The position numbers and the translations under genes are program-made. The notes beneath the pieces are model-generated. The model saw only the letters and a list, made by a program, of their open reading frames with translations. It had not been told where the DNA came from and searched no databases. Shown one piece after another: positions 7,592 to 16,745 of a DNA stretch of 64,000 nucleotides. Source of the stretch: Coprobacter tertius (GTDB lineage: Bacteria; Bacteroidota; Bacteroidia; Bacteroidales; Coprobacteraceae); NCBI RefSeq assembly GCF_024330105.1, contig NZ_JANDHW010000005.1, positions 1 to 64,000 on the forward strand, read 5' to 3'. The stretch's first letter is position 1; each line of letters opens with the position of its first letter.

Positions 7592-8620
7592 TTATTTCTC
7601 GGCAGAATCTTTTTCTACTTCTACCTCCATCCCGTTCGTCAAACGGCTTTGTCCTGCGACAACGACCTCGTCTCCATCGGAAATACCCGAAATTACTTCG
7701 TATTTATTACCTATCTGACGGCCTAATTCCACTTTATTATAAGTAACCTTACCATCTTTATAAACATAAATATACCGATCTCCCGAACCCGATTGTTTTA
7801 TAACCGAAAGATCGGGAGTAACAACATGTTTTTTTACTCCGAAATCCATCGTTGCTCGTGCAAACATACCGGGACGCACTTTACCATCGGTATTCGCCAA
7901 TTTAACTTCTACAGGAAAAGTACGCGTTGCGGGATCGATAGTCGGATATATCAGACTCACTTTACCTATAAATTCCTGATCCCCGAATACATCTAATTTC
8001 ACTTTTACATCCATTCCCTTTTTTACTTTAGTATAAAAGCTTTCCGATACATGTACAAGCAATTTTACAGGTGTAATCTGCTCTATTGTAAGAATAGGAT
8101 TTCCTCCGTACATATCGCCATTATCGTAATTACGAGCTGTTACCACTCCTGTAATGGGGCTGATAAGTTGCGTATTTTCCGATAAATTTTCGTAAGAAGA
8201 GCGTGCGACATCGAGTTGCGTTTTCATTTGATCTACCGCCTGTTTCGAAGCTCCGCCTACTTTAAACAACTCTTCAAGACGATCGTATTCGAGCTGTAAA
8301 TTGTCGAGTTGTGTTTTTTGCTGTATAAGACTTGTTTTATCCAGCAATACCAATACTTGTCCCTTATTTACCCTGTCCCCGATTTCTACTTTTATATCTT
8401 TAATGCGCATTTGCACTGAGGGAGAGATATTATTTACAACATTTGCCTGCACATTTGCCGTAAAGTCCTGAGATTGGGGAACATCCTGGGAAGTCACTTT
8501 TTCGATCCGAACAAGTGGTTTTTCATCAACTTCATCTCCTGTTTTATTTTTATCGGTACATGATATGATAGACGCTATAAACGCTAAAGATAGAAGTCCG
8601 TATTTTCCGTTTCTTTTCAT
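7592..8620 (-). CDS. RND efflux membrane-fusion (adaptor) lipoprotein
   Basis: This 342-residue protein has a lipoprotein signal ending in ASIISC (Cys21). It shows the barrel-sandwich/lipoyl and alpha-hairpin pattern of AcrA-like adaptors: SPSVQMRIKDIKVEIGDRVNKGQVL at about 66-90 and SPITGVVTARNYDNGDMYGG at about 150-170, with a coiled hairpin between. The C-terminal beta-barrel and membrane-proximal domain follow. It bridges the inner-membrane pump and the TolC-type channel in the periplasm. It is cotranscribed with both, 36 nt after the channel gene. Confidence 0.93.
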   Translation of the reverse strand: MKRNGKYGLLSLAFIASIISCTDKNKTGDEVDEKPLVRIEKVTSQDVPQSQDFTANVQANVVNNISPSVQMRIKDIKVEIGDRVNKGQVLVLLDKTSLIQQKTQLDNLQLEYDRLEELFKVGGASKQAVDQMKTQLDVARSSYENLSENTQLISPITGVVTARNYDNGDMYGGNPILTIEQITPVKLLVHVSESFYTKVKKGMDVKVKLDVFGDQEFIGKVSLIYPTIDPATRTFPVEVKLANTDGKVRPGMFARATMDFGVKKHVVTPDLSVIKQSGSGDRYIYVYKDGKVTYNKVELGRQIGNKYEVISGISDGDEVVVAGQSRLTNGMEVEVEKDSAEK

Positions 8621-8656
8621 GAGTATATTTCTTTTTTTATTATTTCAAAATAAATA

Positions 8657-10063
8657 TCAATTGTCGTCGGATTTCGAATAATCTTTATTGCCCAACAACA
8701 ATTCAAGTTCAGATTTTGCAGCCAAATAATCATAAATTGCCTGATAATAAGCCAATCTCGAATTAGTAAGAGCCAAATCAGCATCATTAAGTTCTACAAA
8801 AGTCGCCGTACCTATTTCAAAGCTTTTTTGCATGATCATATAAGCCTTTTCCGCCTGTTTTACACCTTCGCTATTCGACGCGATCTGTTTTACCGATTTC
8901 TGAATATTATCAAGAGAAGACTGCACCTGCATCGAAAGATTCCGGTGGAGATCCTGCCTGTTATATTTCATTTGCGCAACGGCGACTTTGGCTTGTTTTA
9001 CCTTATAATAACGACTCCCCCCCTGAAATATAGGGATCGACAGCGATAATCCGATCGTAGAATAAGGATTCCAATGACTACTGCCGTATTTTCCATTATT
9101 AAACATATCCAGCCAGTTATACATTCCGGTGAACGCTAAAGTAGGATACCACGACATTTTTTGTACCTCCATCGCCCGTTTAAGATATTCGGTCTGTAAA
9201 TCGAGTTGTTTCAAACTGGTATTGTTCCGCAATGAAGTATCGATAGCCATTGTTTCGCTATACATCGTATTTTCATAATCGGCAAGGCGGTTTGTAGCTT
9301 CAATTTCTACACCCATATCAATTCCCATAAGTACCTTTAGCTGTAATTTAGCCAGTTTTACCCCATTCTCTGCTTGTAATAATCCGGGTTCGAGATTTCT
9401 TACCTGTACCTCAGATCGCAAAACATCATATTCCGAAGCCGTTCCCTGATTGAATTTATTACGGTAATTCTCTGCATTGAGTTTGGCATTATCATAACTC
9501 TGTTTCAATACAGAATACGAATCCTGAGTCATCATTACATTATAATATGCTTTTTGCACCTGATTTATTAAAGTAAGACGAGACGAACGGGCTGCCTCGA
9601 GCGATTGTTCTACATCGGCCTGGGTAAGCTTTATATTTTTCCACAATGCCGGTGCAATTACAGGAAACTGCAAATTAAATCCCATCGTAATCGTATTATC
9701 ACGTCCAACTTCAAGTCCGTCATTCCCAATGGCATTTTCCTGAACACCGGTTCCACCTCCCGGTGCTAATCCCGACATATCAAAATCCATGTACATCACC
9801 TGTTTTTTCAGTGCATACGAATAATCGGCTGATGCTCCTATCTGAGGAAAGAGACTGCCGAGGACTTCTTTTTTGCCGTAATTTTTACGGACAATTTCCA
9901 TATCAGCCACTTTTATCGTAGGATTTTCATTGATTGCTATTTCAACTGCTTTTTCTAAATCGATACGCAATACAGAAGTTTCTTCCTGACTTTGTGCATA
10001 TATTCCGCTCTTTGCGAGCGTAAATAAGACAAATGCGCTTGCCAGTTTCCATTTTATATTCAT
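8657..10063 (-). CDS. TolC-family outer membrane efflux channel
   Basis: The protein has 468 residues with a signal peptide (MNIKWKLASAFVLFTLAKSGIYA). Two homologous outer-membrane-efflux repeats of long helices are present, for example VEQSLEAARSSRLTLINQVQKAYYNVM and the related C-terminal copy near residues 380-440. Proteins of this family trimerise into an outer-membrane beta-barrel with a periplasmic helical tunnel. It is the first structural gene after the TetR-family regulator, 48 nt downstream. Confidence 0.93.
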   Translation of the reverse strand: MNIKWKLASAFVLFTLAKSGIYAQSQEETSVLRIDLEKAVEIAINENPTIKVADMEIVRKNYGKKEVLGSLFPQIGASADYSYALKKQVMYMDFDMSGLAPGGGTGVQENAIGNDGLEVGRDNTITMGFNLQFPVIAPALWKNIKLTQADVEQSLEAARSSRLTLINQVQKAYYNVMMTQDSYSVLKQSYDNAKLNAENYRNKFNQGTASEYDVLRSEVQVRNLEPGLLQAENGVKLAKLQLKVLMGIDMGVEIEATNRLADYENTMYSETMAIDTSLRNNTSLKQLDLQTEYLKRAMEVQKMSWYPTLAFTGMYNWLDMFNNGKYGSSHWNPYSTIGLSLSIPIFQGGSRYYKVKQAKVAVAQMKYNRQDLHRNLSMQVQSSLDNIQKSVKQIASNSEGVKQAEKAYMIMQKSFEIGTATFVELNDADLALTNSRLAYYQAIYDYLAAKSELELLLGNKDYSKSDDN

Positions 10064-10111
10064 AAATCGTTTTTTCTTGGTTCAAAGGAGGGTTATTATT
10101 ATTTTAATATT

Positions 10112-10729
10112 TCAATCTTTCATTTTTTTTGCGATAAATTCTTCAATAAAAGCAACCCCTTTAGGAGTCGCTATACCACGTATAAAATTCATAAACATGG
10201 TTTCAAAAATATCGGTGAACGAGAAACGCGAGATATCTAAATCATCGGTATTTTTCAATGAATCGAGTTGGGCGATCATCAACATCGATACGATCTCTAT
10301 TTTAAGATCAGGGCGTATAAGGCCTTCTGCCATCCCCTGCTTCATGAGTATGTGAGCATTCTTTATTCTTTCGGTTCTCTCTTCTTCAAAGAGCACGGCG
10401 ATCTTCGGATGATACCGCTTTACATCCGTAAAGTAATTACGATTGGTATTTCTCAATTTTTTTCCGATATGCTGATATACACGCAATAAAAGATCCATAG
10501 AGTTTACCGACTTTTCGGCAATTGCCAAGGTTTCTTTTTCTGCCTGCCTGTTCATATACCGTATCGTTTCCAGAAGAAGTTCATCTTTATCTTTAAAATT
10601 TTCGTATAATGTACGTTTCGAAATACCCATTTGAGCCGCAATATAGTCCATCGTGACCGATTTAATACCGTTCCTTACAAATAACAATGAAGCTTTTGCA
10701 ATGACTCGCTCTTTTAGCTCTACGTTCAT
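10112..10729 (-). CDS. TetR/AcrR-family transcriptional regulator
   Basis: The protein has 205 residues from the ATG at 10729. The frame stays open to a TTG at 10750, but the ATG gives the usual N-terminus MNVELKERVIAKASLLFVRNG. The helix-turn-helix is IAAQMGISKRTLYENFKDKDELL at about residues 31-53. The C-terminal ligand domain is poorly conserved. The gene leads the efflux operon in the same orientation, so it most likely represses its own operon until an inducer binds. No clear palindromic operator could be identified upstream. Confidence 0.9.
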   Translation of the reverse strand: MNVELKERVIAKASLLFVRNGIKSVTMDYIAAQMGISKRTLYENFKDKDELLLETIRYMNRQAEKETLAIAEKSVNSMDLLLRVYQHIGKKLRNTNRNYFTDVKRYHPKIAVLFEEERTERIKNAHILMKQGMAEGLIRPDLKIEIVSMLMIAQLDSLKNTDDLDISRFSFTDIFETMFMNFIRGIATPKGVAFIEEFIAKKMKD

Positions 10730-11180
10730 AAAAGATATATTTATTTGCAAATAAAGAGCGAAAACTCGAAATACTTTAAAAGTTTTCTCAAAATTATCCC
10801 TCGCCTATCGTTAATAAATTATAATAGACTTACTCTATATTTATTTTAATTCCGGTTGCGTAATTTATAGGTATTTTAATAAGGAAACACTCGACTTTAT
10901 TTACAATTTTCATATTGATATTTCTGTAACATATAATCTCTTATCGAAAAAAGAAAACAACTAGAATAACCGAAACCCAAAACACTCCTGTAGTTTTCAC
11001 TCCCCCGATGATTATTGTATAGTTTATTCTGTATTTATATTCTCCGTTTCCCTTATCTACACAATTTAACAATGTTATAAATTGTATTAATTACACTAAG
11101 AATAAATATAAATTATTAGATTTGCATCGATTTGTATATAAAATACATACAAAACTGACGTATTTAATATTGTATCTCCT
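10730..11180. other. Divergent intergenic region between the TetR gene and maeB
   Basis: This 451-bp AT-rich region should contain the promoters of the leftward efflux operon and the rightward malic enzyme gene. Only the maeB -7 element (11117-11124) is clear. No good terminator, repeat or small open frame stands out in the rest. Confidence 0.5.
11117..11124 (+). promoter_or_regulatory. Probable -7 element for maeB
   Basis: TAGATTTG matches the Bacteroidetes -7 consensus TAxxTTTG and lies 56 bp before the maeB start. A correctly spaced -33 TTTG is not evident, so confidence is moderate. Confidence 0.45.
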
Positions 11181-13475
11181 ATGACTAAAATTACAAAAGA
11201 AGCAGCCCTGCTTTATCATAGTCAGGGCAAACCGGGAAAGATTGAAGTTGTCCCAACTAAACCTTACAGCACCCAATTAGATCTGTCACTTGCATATTCA
11301 CCCGGAGTCGCAGAACCCTGCCTCGAAATAGAAAAAGATCCTGAAAAAGCTTACGAATATACTTCTAAAGGAAATCTGGTAGCGGTAATTTCAAACGGAA
11401 CCGCCGTCCTCGGGCTGGGAGACATAGGAGCTCTTGCCGGGAAACCCGTTATGGAAGGGAAAGGCCTGCTATTTAAAATATTTGCCGGTATCGACGTTTT
11501 CGACATCGAAGTAAACGAGAAAGATCCAGATAAATTTATACAAGCTGTCAAAGCGATCTCTCCTACTTTCGGCGGGATAAATCTCGAAGATATAAAAGCT
11601 CCGGAATGTTTCGAGATAGAGAACCGTTTAAAAGCCGAACTCGATATTCCGGTCATGCATGACGACCAACACGGTACGGCTATTATTTCAGGAGCAGGAT
11701 TATTAAATGCTCTCGAAATACAAGGCAAAAAAATAGAAGATGTAAAAATCGTCGTAAACGGAGCCGGAGCTTCGGCAATCTCTTGCACCAAACTTTATGT
11801 AATGCTCGGTGCTAAAAAAGAAAATATCGTAATGGTAGACAGCAAAGGCGTAATAAATGCCGAACGTACCAATCTGCCCGAATCTAAAAAACAATTTGTA
11901 ACCGATCGTAAAATTTATACACTCGAAGATGCTATGCGGGGAGCTGACGTATTCCTCGGACTTTCCAAAGCCGACGTGGTAACCGTAGAAATGGTACAAT
12001 CGATGAACGAAAATCCGATCGTTTTCGCATTGGCCAATCCCAATCCCGAAATTGCATACGAAAAAGCAAAAAACGCCCGTACCGATCTGATTTTCGCTAC
12101 CGGACGATCCGACTATCCCAACCAGATAAACAATGTTTTAGGCTTCCCTTACATCTTCCGCGGAGCCCTCGATGTAAGAGCTACTTGTATTAATGAAGAG
12201 ATGAAACTGGCTGCTGTATATGCGATTGCCGATTTGGCTAAAAAACCGGTTCCCGATGTCGTTAATGCTGCTTATAATCTAAAACGCATCAGTTTCGGTC
12301 CTGATTATATTATACCCAAAGCTCTCGATCCGCGTCTGCTCACAACCGTATCCCCTGCCGTTGCTAAAGCGGCTATCAGTTCAGGTGTTGCTCGTAAAGT
12401 TATTACCGATTGGGACGCATACGAAAGCAAACTACGCAGCCTTATGGGATACGATAATAAAATGATACGCCGGTTTACCGAAATGGCGAAACAAAATCCG
12501 CAGCGTATCGTATTTGCTGAAGCCAATCACGCTAATATGCTGAATGCGGCTGTTATGGCTTACCAAGAAGGTATCTGCTTCCCTATTTTATTAGGTAATG
12601 AAGAACTTATCGCCAAACTGGCCGAGCAAATAGGCGTAAGCCTCGAAGGAATACAGGTATTAAATCTGCGCAGCCCCGAAGAAGCCGATCGCAGAGAACG
12701 CTATGCCAGAGTATTGGCTAACAAAAAACAACGGGAAGGCGTTACCCTTGCAGAAGCACGGGAAAAAATGTACGACCGTAACTATTTCGGAATGATGATG
12801 GTAGAAGTAGGAGATGCAGACGGTTTTATTACCGGTACCTATACGAAATATGCCGAAACCATAGAAATTGCAAAAAATATCATCGGTATACGGGAAGGAC
12901 ACAAACATTTCGGAGCTATGCACATCATGAATACTAAGAAAGGGACTTATTTCCTCGCCGATACTCTGATAAATCGTCACCCAAGTACCGAAACACTGGT
13001 CGATATTGCTCGTTTGGCACGTAATTCGGTTAAATTCTTTGCGCATGATCCCGTTATGGCTATGGTATCCTACTCTAACTTCGGAGCCGATGATCAAGGT
13101 AGTCCGGCTTCGGTACACGAAGCGGTAGCCGAAATGCAGGCACGTTACCCCGATTTACTGATCGATGGTGAAATGCAGATAAATTTCGCTCTGAATACGA
13201 ATTTACGGGATAAAACATTCCCTTTCAATAAATTAGCCGGAAAAGAAGTGAATACGCTAATTTTCCCGAACTTGAGTTCTGCCAATTCAGCCTATAAGAT
13301 GATGCTCGAAATGGGCTTAGCCGAATGCATAGGCCCCATTCAGATGGGGCTGAATAAGCCGATTCATTTCACCGATATCGAAAGTTCTTCTCGCGATATC
13401 GTTAATCTAACGACTGTCGCTGTCCTCGATGCGATCGTTCAGAGAGAAATCGAAAAAGTAAAATCCTCTAAATAA
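11181..13475 (+). CDS. maeB: NADP-dependent malic enzyme with C-terminal phosphotransacetylase-like domain
   Basis: The protein has 764 residues, the usual length of the large MaeB type. The N-terminal malic enzyme domain shows [15 protein letters not shown] (about 34-48) and [23 protein letters not shown] (about 73-95), including the catalytic Lys, and a Rossmann motif at [12 protein letters not shown]. The C-terminal third (about 430-760) is a phosphate acetyltransferase-like domain that serves in allosteric control. It decarboxylates malate to pyruvate, giving NADPH. It stands alone between its own promoter and a strong terminator. Confidence 0.95.
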   Translation: MTKITKEAALLYHSQGKPGKIEVVPTKPYSTQLDLSLAYSPGVAEPCLEIEKDPEKAYEYTSKGNLVAVISNGTAVLGLGDIGALAGKPVMEGKGLLFKIFAGIDVFDIEVNEKDPDKFIQAVKAISPTFGGINLEDIKAPECFEIENRLKAELDIPVMHDDQHGTAIISGAGLLNALEIQGKKIEDVKIVVNGAGASAISCTKLYVMLGAKKENIVMVDSKGVINAERTNLPESKKQFVTDRKIYTLEDAMRGADVFLGLSKADVVTVEMVQSMNENPIVFALANPNPEIAYEKAKNARTDLIFATGRSDYPNQINNVLGFPYIFRGALDVRATCINEEMKLAAVYAIADLAKKPVPDVVNAAYNLKRISFGPDYIIPKALDPRLLTTVSPAVAKAAISSGVARKVITDWDAYESKLRSLMGYDNKMIRRFTEMAKQNPQRIVFAEANHANMLNAAVMAYQEGICFPILLGNEELIAKLAEQIGVSLEGIQVLNLRSPEEADRRERYARVLANKKQREGVTLAEAREKMYDRNYFGMMMVEVGDADGFITGTYTKYAETIEIAKNIIGIREGHKHFGAMHIMNTKKGTYFLADTLINRHPSTETLVDIARLARNSVKFFAHDPVMAMVSYSNFGADDQGSPASVHEAVAEMQARYPDLLIDGEMQINFALNTNLRDKTFPFNKLAGKEVNTLIFPNLSSANSAYKMMLEMGLAECIGPIQMGLNKPIHFTDIESSSRDIVNLTTVAVLDAIVQREIEKVKSSK

Positions 13476-13494
13476 AACAAGGGCATTCGCTGTT

Positions 13495-13545
13495 AAAACA
13501 TCCCGGCATAATCGTATATCCGATGAGTGCCGGGATGTTTTTATT
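13495..13545 (+). terminator. Rho-independent terminator of maeB
   Basis: The arms aaaacatcccggca (13495-13508) and tgccgggatgttttt (13528-13542) form a GC-rich stem with a T-run, 20 bp after the stop codon. Confidence 0.85.
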
Positions 13546-13675
13546 ATTCCGTAATTATAAATATCAAAAGATTAAATATTACACTATCGCCATTCTTACC
13601 GATACGGTACATTCATTACCGACAAATATAATTTTCTTTGTATGTTTTTAGTATATAAGAACATCAAAAAAAAAT

Positions 13676-13708
13676 AAAGGGGAAACACGCTAAAAATGCT
13701 TCCCCTTT
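13676..13708 (-). terminator. Terminator of the acidic unknown gene
   Basis: The arms aaaggggaa (13676-13684) and ttccccttt (13700-13708) form a 9-bp stem 20 bp past the gene's stop codon. On the minus strand the stem is followed by a run of U from the A-tract at 13666-13674. Confidence 0.75.
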
Positions 13709-13727
13709 TAAAATATTTTTTCACTTA

Positions 13728-14186
13728 TTATTTTACATCCGACATCAGTTGTTCAAAAAAGTCATCGAGTTCTTTATCTATTTTTTCAAAAAAATTATCC
13801 TCCAATACGATATTATCATGATCGACGGTAACCAATTCACAAATCTGTTCGAAATCTTCATCGATCAGTATTACCGAAAACGGACCGACAAATTCCAGCG
13901 ATTCCAATTCTTCCCGCATCAGTTTACTACCCAAAACCGCTTTTAATGTATCGATTACCGTTTCTTCAAAATTGTCACAGGTTTCTTTCAGTTCATCCCA
14001 CTCATCGATCGTCGTAGATAAAAGCAATTGTTCCGTATCATCATATATCAGAAGTGAAAGATCGTCATACTTCACGCATACATACATATCCGACAACGAA
14101 TACGCATCATCGGCATTTGCTTTTTTTATCGCATCGATAAAAACCTCAGCCAATTTTTCGTGAAGTTTTTTTTCTGAAACAGCCAT
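13728..14186 (-). CDS. Acidic cytoplasmic protein of unknown function
   Basis: The protein has 152 residues and is strongly acidic, with many Asp and Glu residues, especially in the C-terminal part (NFFEKIDKELDDFFEQLM). It has no signal peptide or membrane segment, and I do not recognise the family. Support for it being a real gene comes from an unusually good ribosome-binding site (AAGGAG, 8 nt before the ATG on the minus strand), a -7 element TATCTTTG at 14227-14220, and a terminator just behind it. It is monocistronic. Confidence 0.75.
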   Translation of the reverse strand: MAVSEKKLHEKLAEVFIDAIKKANADDAYSLSDMYVCVKYDDLSLLIYDDTEQLLLSTTIDEWDELKETCDNFEETVIDTLKAVLGSKLMREELESLEFVGPFSVILIDEDFEQICELVTVDHDNIVLEDNFFEKIDKELDDFFEQLMSDVK

Positions 14187-14219
14187 TATTTTATCTCCTT
14201 ATATCTATAATTTATGATT

Positions 14220-14227
14220 CAAAGATA
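14220..14227 (-). promoter_or_regulatory. -7 element for the acidic unknown gene
   Basis: On the minus strand TATCTTTG matches the Bacteroidetes -7 consensus, 33 bp upstream of the start codon. No correctly spaced -33 TTTG is visible. Confidence 0.45.
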
Positions 14228-14350
14228 CAAAAAAATAAATTACAATAGTTATATATCTGTTTTTTCTGCATTATCAACCGGTTTTGCGATACACAAAATA
14301 CTCCTTTGAGAAAAAAACGTATCTTATTTGTAAAAAAAACGAGAAAAAGT

Positions 14351-14380
14351 TTTGCAAAACAGATGGAATCGTTACATTTG
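14351..14380 (+). promoter_or_regulatory. Promoter of the Phe/Tyr biosynthesis operon
   Basis: TTTG at 14351-14354 and TACATTTG at 14373-14380 are separated by 18 nt and match the Bacteroidetes -33/-7 consensus (usual spacing 19-21). Transcription would start near 14387, about 20 nt before the first leader peptide and 330 nt before pheA. Confidence 0.7.
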
Positions 14381-14407
14381 CATCGTGAAACAAAAATCAC
14401 GAAACAA

Positions 14408-14467
14408 ATGAAGAATTTCAATTTCGCATATTATTTCTTTTACTTTTTTTACTTTAGCAGAAAGTGA
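14408..14467 (+). CDS. Phe/Tyr-rich leader peptide 1 of the aromatic amino acid operon
   Basis: A 19-codon open frame encodes MKNFNFAYYFFYFFYFSRK: seven Phe and four Tyr out of nineteen residues. It is followed directly by an antiterminator arm (14469-14479) and a terminator (14517-14548). This is the arrangement of ribosome-mediated attenuation: shortage of charged tRNA-Phe or tRNA-Tyr stalls the ribosome in the FF/YF run, frees the arm after the stop codon and allows read-through. The peptide itself probably has no function other than being translated. Confidence 0.85.
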   Translation: MKNFNFAYYFFYFFYFSRK

Positions 14468-14468
14468 A

Positions 14469-14548
14469 ACGGGATTTTATGTAGAAAACAAAATGAAATA
14501 ACAGAAACGAAATAATAAAATCCCGTCATAACGACGGGATTTTTTTTT
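14469..14548 (+). promoter_or_regulatory. Attenuator 1: antiterminator arm and terminator
   Basis: The terminator stem pairs aaaatcccgtc (14517-14527) with gacgggatttt (14533-14543) and is followed by T to 14548. The alternative pairing joins acgggatttta (14469-14479), which starts one base after the leader stop codon, with taaaatcccgt (14516-14526). The 11-bp alternative helix uses up the left arm of the terminator. A ribosome sitting at the leader stop codon would cover 14469-14479 and let the terminator form. Confidence 0.85.
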
Positions 14549-14560
14549 AATAGAATTACG

Positions 14561-14647
14561 ATGAAACGAAACATACGATTTTACTTTTATTACTTTTTTT
14601 ACTTTATGATAAATCGTAAGGTGGTGAATTCACGTAATAATAATTAA
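14561..14647 (+). CDS. Phe/Tyr-rich leader peptide 2 of the aromatic amino acid operon
   Basis: A 28-codon frame starts 12 nt past the T-run of the first terminator. Its core RFYFYYFFYF carries five Phe and four Tyr in nine consecutive positions. It shares the exact 17-base stretch ttactttttttacttta (14590-14606) with leader 1 (14440-14456), which points to a tandem duplication with an offset of 150 bp. Unlike leader 1 it continues for 13 codons after the aromatic run, and the antiterminator arm lies inside these codons. Confidence 0.82.
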   Translation: MKRNIRFYFYYFFYFMINRKVVNSRNNN

Positions 14648-14694
14648 GCGTATTTATAATATCCCACCTTTGAAAAACAAAGTGTGGGATTTTT
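14618..14694 (+). promoter_or_regulatory. Attenuator 2: antiterminator arm and terminator
   Basis: The terminator stem pairs atcccac (14661-14667) and ctttg (14668-14672) with caaag (14678-14682) and gtgggat (14684-14690), with one bulged base, followed by a T-run to 14694. The competing pairing joins aaggtgg (14618-14624) with ccacctt (14664-14670). The arm begins 12 nt after the last aromatic codon of leader 2, so a ribosome stalled in the aromatic run would leave it free. The first pheA codon is 22 nt past the terminator. Confidence 0.78.
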
Positions 14695-14716
14695 AATATA
14701 ATGAAGTTTTATAACA

Positions 14717-15559
14717 ATGAAAAAAGTTGCAATACAAGGAGTATCGGGTTGTTATCACGAAACAGCGGCTCGTAATTTTTTCTCGGGAGAAGAAATACAG
14801 GTCGATCAGTGCCGTACTTTCGAAGAATTACTCGAACATATGGGTAAAGACGCTTCCCTGATAGGAACCATGGCGATAGAAAACACCATCGCGGGGTCAC
14901 TCCTTCAGAATCATGAATTGTTAAGAAAAAGCGACGCCTGCATCATCGGAGAATACAAATTGCGTATTTCTCACGTGCTGGCCGCTCTGCCGGGTGAGAA
15001 AATAGAAGATATTACCGAAGTAAACTCCCACCCCATCGCCCTGATGCAATGCGGAGACTTTTTGGCAGGTCACCCTTCTATGAAAGTGGTAGAGAAAGGC
15101 GATACTGCGGGAAGCGCCCGTGAAATATCCGAAAAAAAACTAAAAGGGCATGCCGCTATTTGCGGAAAACTGGCTGCCGAATTATACGGCTTGAATATTC
15201 TTGCCGAAGGTATCGAAACCAACAAACGCAACTTTACACGATTCCTGATACTGGCCGATAACTGGAAAAAAGAAGAATTGATACAGGAAAGCAAAATAAA
15301 TAAATCTTCTCTCATTTTTACCCTTCCTCATTCTCAGGGTAGCCTTTCAAAAGTTCTTACGATTCTGTCTTTTTACGATATAAATCTCACCAAAATACAA
15401 TCATTACCCATCATCGGAAGAGAATGGGAATACCGGTTTTATGTAGATGTGACTTTCGATAACTACGTGCGTTACCGTCAATCCCTCGAAGCCATCATTC
15501 CATTAACAAAAGACTTTAAAATACAAGGAGAATATGCTGAATTCACACAACCCCTCTAA
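14717..15559 (+). CDS. pheA: Prephenate dehydratase
   Basis: The protein has 280 residues. The catalytic domain (about 1-180) begins VAIQGVSGCYHETAARNFF and contains the TRF motif in RNFTRFLIL (about 174-182), whose Thr is essential in the family. A C-terminal ACT domain follows (about 198-275). It converts prephenate to phenylpyruvate. The Phe-binding ACT motif usually written ESRP reads QSLP here, so feedback inhibition by Phe may be weak or different. It is the first gene of the attenuated operon and overlaps the aminotransferase frame by 26 nt. Confidence 0.93.
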   Translation: MKKVAIQGVSGCYHETAARNFFSGEEIQVDQCRTFEELLEHMGKDASLIGTMAIENTIAGSLLQNHELLRKSDACIIGEYKLRISHVLAALPGEKIEDITEVNSHPIALMQCGDFLAGHPSMKVVEKGDTAGSAREISEKKLKGHAAICGKLAAELYGLNILAEGIETNKRNFTRFLILADNWKKEELIQESKINKSSLIFTLPHSQGSLSKVLTILSFYDINLTKIQSLPIIGREWEYRFYVDVTFDNYVRYRQSLEAIIPLTKDFKIQGEYAEFTQPL

Positions 15560-16733
15560 AATGATAACTCCGGCAAACAGAGTAAACCAGATAAGCGAGT
15601 ATTATTTCTCGAAAAAACTGAAAGAAATTGCTGAAATGAATGCTAAAGGGATGCAGGTTATAAGCCTCGGCATCGGTAGCCCCGATCAACCACCACATCC
15701 CGATACGATCGAAACGCTATGCAATGAAAGCCGTAGAAACGACACCCACGGTTACCAACCCTATGTGGGTATTCCCGAATTACGGAATGCATTTGCAACA
15801 TGGTACCGCAAATGGTTTGGAGTTGAACTCGATCCGGCAAAAGAGATACAACCTCTGATTGGCTCTAAAGAAGGAATCCTGCATATTTCACTGGCCTTTC
15901 TTAATCCGGGAGACGGCGTACTGGTTCCCAATCCGGGATATCCCACGTATCGGTCGGTCAGTAATCTGGCCGAAGCCAATCTCATCGAATACGAGCTGAA
16001 AGAAGAAAACGGTTGGATGCCCGATTTCGAAGAAATCGAAAAAAACGACTTATCGAACGTAAAAATCATGTGGGTAAACTATCCCAACATGCCGACCGGC
16101 ACACCGGCCACTCCCGAGCTGTTTGAAAAACTCGTCGACTTCGGGAAAAAACACGGGATTATCATCGTCAACGACAATCCGTACAGTTTTATCCTCAACG
16201 ATAATCGACTGAGTATTTTACAAGTACCGGGAGCAAAAGATATCTGCATAGAGATGAACTCTATGAGTAAGTCTCACAACATGCCGGGATGGCGTATCGG
16301 AATGCTCGCTTCCAATCCGCAATTTGTTGAATGGATTCTTAGGGTAAAAAGCAATATCGATTCGGGAATGTTCAAACCCTTGCAAAGCGCTGCGGTTACG
16401 GCATTATCAACCGACGAAACCTGGCATCGGGAAATGAATATCGACCTGTATCGCCGCCGCCGGCATCTCGCCGAAGAAATTGTAAATACGCTGGGATGCT
16501 CTTTCGATCCCGATCAGGTAGGAATGTTTCTTTGGGCACGCATTCCCGATAACGAAGTCGATTCGATTTCTCTGGCCGATAAAGTATTGTATCAGGCACG
16601 CGTATTCATAACTCCGGGAATTATTTTCGGTTCCCAAGGAAAAAGATTCATACGCATTTCTCTCTGTGCGACAGAAGAAGTCCTTGAAAAAGCTCTCGAA
16701 CGTATAAAAACAAACCTGAAAAATAATAAATAA
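15534..16733 (+). CDS. Class I/II aminotransferase, probable aromatic aminotransferase
   Basis: The protein has 399 residues of the fold-type I PLP enzymes. Recognisable are the substrate-side glycine motif GIGSPDQPPHP, the PNPGYPTY block, NYPNMPTGTPA, and the PLP-binding lysine in SMSKSHNMPGWRIG (about 240-253). Its position between pheA and the DAHP synthase gene argues for transamination of phenylpyruvate and 4-hydroxyphenylpyruvate. The start at 15534 is preceded by AAGGAG and overlaps pheA; an internal ATG at 15561 is an alternative. Confidence 0.88.
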   Translation: MLNSHNPSKMITPANRVNQISEYYFSKKLKEIAEMNAKGMQVISLGIGSPDQPPHPDTIETLCNESRRNDTHGYQPYVGIPELRNAFATWYRKWFGVELDPAKEIQPLIGSKEGILHISLAFLNPGDGVLVPNPGYPTYRSVSNLAEANLIEYELKEENGWMPDFEEIEKNDLSNVKIMWVNYPNMPTGTPATPELFEKLVDFGKKHGIIIVNDNPYSFILNDNRLSILQVPGAKDICIEMNSMSKSHNMPGWRIGMLASNPQFVEWILRVKSNIDSGMFKPLQSAAVTALSTDETWHREMNIDLYRRRRHLAEEIVNTLGCSFDPDQVGMFLWARIPDNEVDSISLADKVLYQARVFITPGIIFGSQGKRFIRISLCATEEVLEKALERIKTNLKNNK

Positions 16734-16745
16734 AAATACGACAAT

